NCBI GenBank assembly: GCA_002343715.1
Contig: DDSA01000028.1
Coordinates: 1 to 9,377, forward strand
DNA length: 9,377 nt
DNA from: Phycisphaerales bacterium UBA2402
Lineage (GTDB): Bacteria > Planctomycetota > Phycisphaerae > Phycisphaerales > UBA1924
Direction of reading: 5' to 3'
Shown here in pieces: positions 6,002-9,377 of this stretch. Position numbers and translations under genes: made by a program. The notes below the pieces were generated by a model. The model made no database searches and was not told the DNA's origin. It was given only the letters and a program-made list of their open reading frames with translations. Numbering within the stretch: position 1 is the stretch's first letter; each line of letters begins with the position of its first letter.

Positions 6002-7660
6002 TCAGATGCCGACGCTGACGGAGAGTACGGTCACATCATCGGCGAGCGACTCGCTCCCGGCGTACTCCTGCAGAGCGCGGAGAATCTCACCGACATCCGC
6101 GAGTTCATCCGCGGCTCCGGCCAGGGCCGCGACCGCGCCTTCGATCCTGAACTGCTCACCCTCATCGGCTCCGTGCTGCTCGACGACCCCGTCGCTGAAG
6201 ACCACGATCCGGTCACCGGGTGCGAGAGGAACCGTGGTGGAGCGGTAGTCCTCATCGGCGGAGATCCCGAGCGGCATGCACTGCGGCTGTGGCCCGCGGC
6301 AGACTTCCGTTCCCGAACGGCTGAGCCAATACCCATGCCCGGCATCGACATAACAGAGCGTGCGTGCCGGGCCGTCGATCACGCCGACCCACAGCGAGAT
6401 GAACTCCCCGGAGGCCAGGCGGGTCACGACCTCGCGGTTTACCTTGGACACGGCCTCCGCCAGGTCCGGCCCGTCGCGGAGTGCGGCCCGCAACTGGGTC
6501 TGCGCGGCCGCCATGAGCATCGCCGCGCCGACACCCTTGCCGGAGACATCGCCGAGAAACACGGCCACACGACCCCCACCCAGGTCGATCACATCGGCGA
6601 GATCGCCGGCGACCAGACGGCCCGGGATGTTACGGAATGCGTACCTCACGCCACCGATCGTCCCGCCGGGGGCGGGCATGAGTCGTTCCTGGGCGTGGCG
6701 AGCGGCGTGCAGGTCGCCCTCGAGACGGCGGTGCCTGTCATCAAGGGCGCGCCGGCTGAGTTCGGCCATTGCCAGGCCGGCGAGGTGCGCGACAGCGGCG
6801 ATGAAGGGCGCCGGCTCGGTGTGGGTCGGCGCCTCGCGGTCGGCGTTGTCGATGTACGCGAAAGCCACGACGTTACCCGCCACGATGATCGGGGCGCACA
6901 CCGCGGTGCGCACGCCCGCGGTCATGATCGACACCGCGTGCCTCAACACCGAGTCCGCCGTCAAGGTCGCTACCTCGCCGCCCGATGCCGCGCGTATGAG
7001 CGACTTGCTCACCGGGAAACCCACCGCCGCTTCTCGCCCGCCGTCGATCGAGCCGAGCACGGTCACGGCATCGCTCGATCCGATGGGCTTCACCATCGCC
7101 GCGCGGCGGTAGCCCGTGCCCTCCGCCAGCGCCTTCACAATGACCTGAGCCACAGCGACTTCGTCCGTCGCGCTGTGCAGCCCCGCGGCAAGGTTCATCA
7201 CCAGGCTGAGCTGACGTTCGGCACGGCTCAGCAACTCCTCCGATCGGACCGTTTGAACCCGGCCCTCGCTCTCGGCCATGCGGAACGTCGTGCCGGGCAT
7301 GGGCATCGGCGCTACCGAGCCGAGTTGAACTCGGAACGACCAGCGCGCGATTCCGATCAGGTCGCCGTGGTCGAGCGGCGTGGGCCGCCCCGGCTCCAGT
7401 TTCGCACCGTTGAGAAGCGTCCCCTGACGGCTGGTGCGGTCTGAGACAAACCAACCGCCGCGCCGACATTCGATGGAACAGTGCTCACGCGAGACGCTCT
7501 GATCCGGCAACTGAATGTCGCAGTGCGATTGTCGCCCGAGGAGCGTTGGTTTCGCTGTAGACACGGTGTACGGCTGGAGCGATGCATCACCGATCGGGAC
7601 AAGGATCATCGGCACCGCGGAGGATTGCATTTGCGTCGTCATTCCGGCGGTTGTAGCCAT
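6002..7660 (-). CDS. FHA-GAF-PP2C (SpoIIE/RsbU-type) serine/threonine phosphatase
   Basis: A 552-residue soluble signalling protein. Residues 18-112 form an FHA domain with GR (42-43), SREH (57-60) and NG (84-85), the phosphothreonine-peptide-binding residues. About 145-305 is a GAF-like sensor domain, ending in helices suited to a coiled linker. About 320-552 is a PPM/PP2C phosphatase of the SpoIIE/RsbU class: AQERLMP (323-329), AGDLAD (351-356), GDVSGKG (370-376), DAGHGYW (439-445), FSDGVVEQ (488-495) and DDVTVL (541-546). The metal-binding aspartates D353, D371, D490 and D541 or D542 are present, so the enzyme looks active; the first motif reads AGDLADV where VGGDFYD is usual. Family members dephosphorylate anti-anti-sigma factors or FHA-bound targets; no kinase, STAS or sigma gene is adjacent. 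ATG 7660 is the most upstream start with only a weak GAG before it; ATG 7642 and 7630 keep the whole FHA domain. Confidence 0.92.
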   Translation of the reverse strand: MATTAGMTTQMQSSAVPMILVPIGDASLQPYTVSTAKPTLLGRQSHCDIQLPDQSVSREHCSIECRRGGWFVSDRTSRQGTLLNGAKLEPGRPTPLDHGDLIGIARWSFRVQLGSVAPMPMPGTTFRMAESEGRVQTVRSEELLSRAERQLSLVMNLAAGLHSATDEVAVAQVIVKALAEGTGYRRAAMVKPIGSSDAVTVLGSIDGGREAAVGFPVSKSLIRAASGGEVATLTADSVLRHAVSIMTAGVRTAVCAPIIVAGNVVAFAYIDNADREAPTHTEPAPFIAAVAHLAGLAMAELSRRALDDRHRRLEGDLHAARHAQERLMPAPGGTIGGVRYAFRNIPGRLVAGDLADVIDLGGGRVAVFLGDVSGKGVGAAMLMAAAQTQLRAALRDGPDLAEAVSKVNREVVTRLASGEFISLWVGVIDGPARTLCYVDAGHGYWLSRSGTEVCRGPQPQCMPLGISADEDYRSTTVPLAPGDRIVVFSDGVVEQHGADEGEQFRIEGAVAALAGAADELADVGEILRALQEYAGSESLADDVTVLSVSVGI

Positions 7661-7785
7661 GCAACACTCGAATCGTGGCGATTAGTCGATGCCGATAACC
7701 GGTAACATGAGCCTTATTACCAACATTAACCTTACAATCCTCAACAATCCTTCCAGATTCGGTTGAACACGCTTCCACCAAAGAG

Positions 7786-7821
7786 GGGAAGGCCCTATCT
7801 TATTCTAATACGGGCCTTCCC
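7786..7821 (+). repeat. Perfect 10-bp inverted repeat (hairpin or operator)
   Basis: GGGAAGGCCC (7786-7795) and GGGCCTTCCC (7812-7821) are exact reverse complements around a 16-base AT-rich loop; three further pairs (TAT/ATA) can extend the stem past a one-base bulge. It lies in the leader between two divergent genes, so no gene reads into it from either side within the window, and no T-run follows on the plus strand. It may be a 5' UTR structure or protein-binding site for the PEP-CTERM gene rather than a terminator. On the minus strand it is followed by the T-containing CCTCTTTGG, which is too weak for a standard terminator. Confidence 0.7.
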
Positions 7822-7855
7822 GCATCGGGGTGTTCTCGTTCGGGACCTTTTTCCG

Positions 7856-7862
7856 AAGGAGG
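7856..7862 (+). promoter_or_regulatory. Strong upstream Shine-Dalgarno AAGGAGG
   Basis: This near-perfect anti-16S match stands before three possible starts: GTG 7866 and TTG 7869, which open a 5-6 codon frame ending in TAG at 7884-7886, and GTG 7873, which is in frame with the PEP-CTERM protein but 10 bases away. CCTT at 7846-7849 can pair with AAGG at 7856-7859 and partly mask it. Confidence 0.4.
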
Positions 7863-7887
7863 CTCGTGTTGAGTGGGTCGTCTTAGC

Positions 7888-7892
7888 AGGAG
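7888..7892 (+). promoter_or_regulatory. Ribosome binding site of the PEP-CTERM gene
   Basis: AGGAG lies 7 bases ahead of the ATG at 7900-7902, ideal spacing. It decides the start in favour of ATG 7900 over the in-frame GTG 7873, and begins one base after the stop of the possible 6-codon leader frame. Confidence 0.6.
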
Positions 7893-7899
7893 TAGAGAC

Positions 7900-8583
7900 A
7901 TGGGAGTTCGCGGATACGTTGTGGGCGCGTGCTGCGCCGCGCTGACTTCGTCGGTCGCGAGCGCGGGACCGGACTGGATTGAACGAAATGATGCCGGGTC
8001 GAGCATCGGCACAGCGCAGGTTCCCACCCGAAGCAGCACGAACCTGACCCTGTCGAGTCTGTCTGGGTCCTTGAGCAGCAGCCTCGATCAGCCTGATTAC
8101 GAAGACCTGTACTTCATCCGGATCGCCAACCCGGGCACCTTCAGCATCCGCCCCGCGTTCGCCGAGTTCGACCCTGTGTTGTACCTGTTCAACATCACCG
8201 TCAACGGCGAGGGGTACGGTCTGCTCGGGAACGATGATGAAAGCCCGACATCAAACCTGCCCAAACTTATGGGCGCGTCGACCGACGGCACCATGGTGAT
8301 CGTGACGTTTCCCGGAGACTATGTGCTCGCCGTGACAACGCAGGGCCGCCACCCCTTCAGCCGTTCCGGCGACATTTTCAATCTCGCCTCGCCCACCGAA
8401 ATCTCCGGACCCGACGGGCCCGGAGGCATCAACCCGCTGGAAGGCTGGCGCGGGTCGGGGCAGACCGGACGCTATGGGTTCACGCTCGAGGCGACCGAGT
8501 TCCCTCGGACCCCGGCGCCCGGCGTTGCTCTGACGCTGATCGCGGGAGTAGTCGGACTCACGGGACGTCGGCGGCGCGCCTGA
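7900..8583 (+). CDS. Exported PEP-CTERM protein with PPC/DVUA0089-like domain
   Basis: A 227-residue exported protein. ATG 7900 is chosen for its well-placed AGGAG; it starts with a signal peptide (MGVRGYVVGACCAALTSSVA, cleavage probably after ASA). The middle resembles the DVUA0089 / pre-peptidase C-terminal style of beta-sandwich: PDYEDLYFIRIANPGTF, then FDPVLYLFN, GNDDES (acidic turn), and FPGDYVLAVTT, followed by a segment ending GRYGFTLEATEF. The C-terminus is a PEP-CTERM-type sorting signal in planctomycete form: TPAPG, then a hydrophobic stretch VALTLIAGVVGL, then GRRRRA, with PAP in place of PEP. Such tails are recognised by exosortases and the mature protein probably goes to the cell surface or extracellular matrix. 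No exosortase is visible here. An alternative in-frame start is GTG 7873. The stop lies 4 bases from the stop of the convergent TPR gene. The role of the mature domain is unknown. Confidence 0.87.
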   Translation: MGVRGYVVGACCAALTSSVASAGPDWIERNDAGSSIGTAQVPTRSSTNLTLSSLSGSLSSSLDQPDYEDLYFIRIANPGTFSIRPAFAEFDPVLYLFNITVNGEGYGLLGNDDESPTSNLPKLMGASTDGTMVIVTFPGDYVLAVTTQGRHPFSRSGDIFNLASPTEISGPDGPGGINPLEGWRGSGQTGRYGFTLEATEFPRTPAPGVALTLIAGVVGLTGRRRRA

Positions 8584-8587
8584 GTCT

Positions 8588-9377
8588 TCAGTTCACTGTG
8601 CGAACAGCCCAGCCCCGGGCGAGGGCTGCCTCATGGGGTTTCGCCGCGCGCTCATAGATCGCCGCGAGCGCCTCGGCGGCCTCGGCCCTCAGTGAGGGCG
8701 TCACAAGCATCGGCCCGAGGGATTCAAGGGCCGGGCGCAACGTATCGCCGGCCAGGCCGTCTTGCCCGAGATACGCGAACCCCAGCCCCAGTCGCAGCGC
8801 CCCCTCTGCCCTGTCGCGGGGTGTGGTCTGCTTGGCATCGGCGTAGACCTTGACCGACCGTTCGAGCAGGATCATGGCCTGTTCGGTCTCGCCGAGTTTG
8901 GCGTACATCAGCCCCGCGTAGCCCAGGGCCTCTGCCTGATCCAGCATCGCCTTGTTGCCCGCCTCCGAGATCCACTGCGCCGCTTGCTTGGCCATCGCCG
9001 CGGAAGCGCTGTCCGCGTTGATCTCGAAGAGACATCGCGCCAACGCGAGTTGGGCGTTGGCCACGGCGGGGTGATCCGGTCGATACTTGGCCGATCGCTG
9101 CTCCAGCACGTGCCGGAGCAGCGGCAACGCCTCCTCGGCCTTGCCCTGCTCGAGCAGACACATCGCCAGGTTCAGTTCCGCCGTGACCGTGTTCAGCGAA
9201 TCCTCGCCCGCCCCGGCGCTGACGATTCGGAGCGATTCCCGCAGCAGTCGCTCCGCCTCCGCGTACTCACCACGGATCGCGTGCGGCTTTGAAAGATTGT
9301 TCAAACTCGCGGCGATGGCGATGGTGGCCCCCGCGGCGTTCGCCGCCGCTTCCGCCGTGCGAGCAGCCGCGGCGTCC
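8588..9377 (-). CDS. Tetratricopeptide repeat protein (5' partial)
   Basis: The reading frame runs off the right edge of the window, so the N-terminus is missing; the TTG at 9304 is internal, since the frame continues upstream as an Ala-rich stretch leading into IAASLNNLS. The 262 visible residues are almost entirely helical TPR-type repeats with the usual small and aromatic spacing: LNNLSxxxxxxGEYAEAERLLRESLRIV, then LNLAMCLLEQGKAEEALPLL, LALARCLFEI, LGYAGLMYAKLGETEQAMILLERSV, LGLGFAYLGQDGLAGDTL and a final EAALARGWAV. This form (TPR_10/TPR_12-like) is common at the C-terminus of planctomycete serine/threonine protein kinases and in free scaffold proteins; an upstream kinase or membrane segment cannot be ruled out. 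It acts as a protein-protein interaction module. The specific partner is unknown. Confidence 0.88.
   Translation of the reverse strand, partial: DAAAARTAEAAANAAGATIAIAASLNNLSKPHAIRGEYAEAERLLRESLRIVSAGAGEDSLNTVTAELNLAMCLLEQGKAEEALPLLRHVLEQRSAKYRPDHPAVANAQLALARCLFEINADSASAAMAKQAAQWISEAGNKAMLDQAEALGYAGLMYAKLGETEQAMILLERSVKVYADAKQTTPRDRAEGALRLGLGFAYLGQDGLAGDTLRPALESLGPMLVTPSLRAEAAEALAAIYERAAKPHEAALARGWAVRTVN

Larger units (their letters stand above)
7661..7899. other. Divergent intergenic region with AT-rich block
   Basis: 239 bases between the start codons of the phosphatase (-) and the PEP-CTERM gene (+), hence the regulatory space for both. Bases 7700-7770 are clearly AT-richer than the flanking genes and hold ACAATCC twice at a 10-base period (7734-7740 and 7744-7750). 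No convincing -35/-10 pair was found on either strand. The right part contains a 10-bp inverted repeat and two Shine-Dalgarno sites, listed separately. No protein gene longer than a few codons fits here. Confidence 0.6.

Noticed and set aside
5834..7444. Long plus-strand open frame (536 codons) opposite the FHA-GAF-phosphatase gene
   Set aside because: It lacks any recognisable domain and is rich in Arg, His and Gly as expected from an antisense frame of GC-rich DNA; the minus strand encodes a full three-domain protein.
7873..7899. GTG 7873 as start of the PEP-CTERM protein
   Set aside because: It would put nine charged residues including Asp ahead of the signal peptide and is 10 bases from AAGGAGG, whereas ATG 7900 has an ideally spaced AGGAG; kept as an alternative only.
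1..9377. Mobile element, phage, CRISPR, toxin-antitoxin, tRNA or other RNA gene
   Set aside because: No transposase, integrase, regularly spaced repeats, small paired genes or tRNA-like clover-leaf sequence were seen by eye on either strand.

Overview
The window is high-GC bacterial DNA that most resembles a planctomycete of the class Phycisphaerae. Four things point there: a secreted protein ending in a dockerin-like double EF-hand with terminal cysteines; a secreted protein with a PAPG-type PEP-CTERM tail ending in RRRR; a member of the uncharacterised Minf_1886 family (TIGR04138 type), known mainly from Planctomycetes and Verrucomicrobia; and an FHA-GAF-PP2C phosphatase. This placement rests on protein style, not on a marker gene.

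Layout, left to right. (1) 1-951 (+), 5'-truncated PLP enzyme of the serine racemase / threonine dehydratase family. (2) 965-2356 (-), exported seven-repeat propeller-like protein with a dockerin-like C-terminus. (3) 2496-3308 (+), glucose-1-phosphate cytidylyltransferase RfbF. (4-5) 3398-4093 and 4098-4604 (+), pgsA and pgpA, consecutive steps of phosphatidylglycerol synthesis and the only clear operon. (6) 4584-5024 (-), Minf_1886 family protein. (7) 5169-5960 (+), signal-less BtuF/TroA-like binding protein. (8) 6002-7660 (-), FHA-GAF-SpoIIE/RsbU-type phosphatase. (9) 7900-8583 (+), exported PEP-CTERM protein. (10) 8588-9377 (-), TPR protein cut by the window end.

Apart from pgsA-pgpA, the strand flips at almost every gene. 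This gives four tail-to-tail pairs, with separations from a 21-base overlap to a 41-base gap and no U-tract terminator between them. It also gives three divergent intergenic regions (139, 144 and 239 bases) that must hold the promoters. The genes are mostly single housekeeping or exported functions and do not form one pathway beyond pgsA-pgpA.

I found no RNA gene, mobile element, CRISPR array, phage gene or defence system. The most useful unexplained signals are -10-like hexamers 6-9 bases ahead of three start codons that lack a ribosome binding site (possible leaderless transcripts), a perfect 10-bp inverted repeat plus tandem Shine-Dalgarno sites in the leader of the PEP-CTERM gene, and a serine-racemase-like active and metal site in the first gene. 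I do not see a convincing new multi-gene system.
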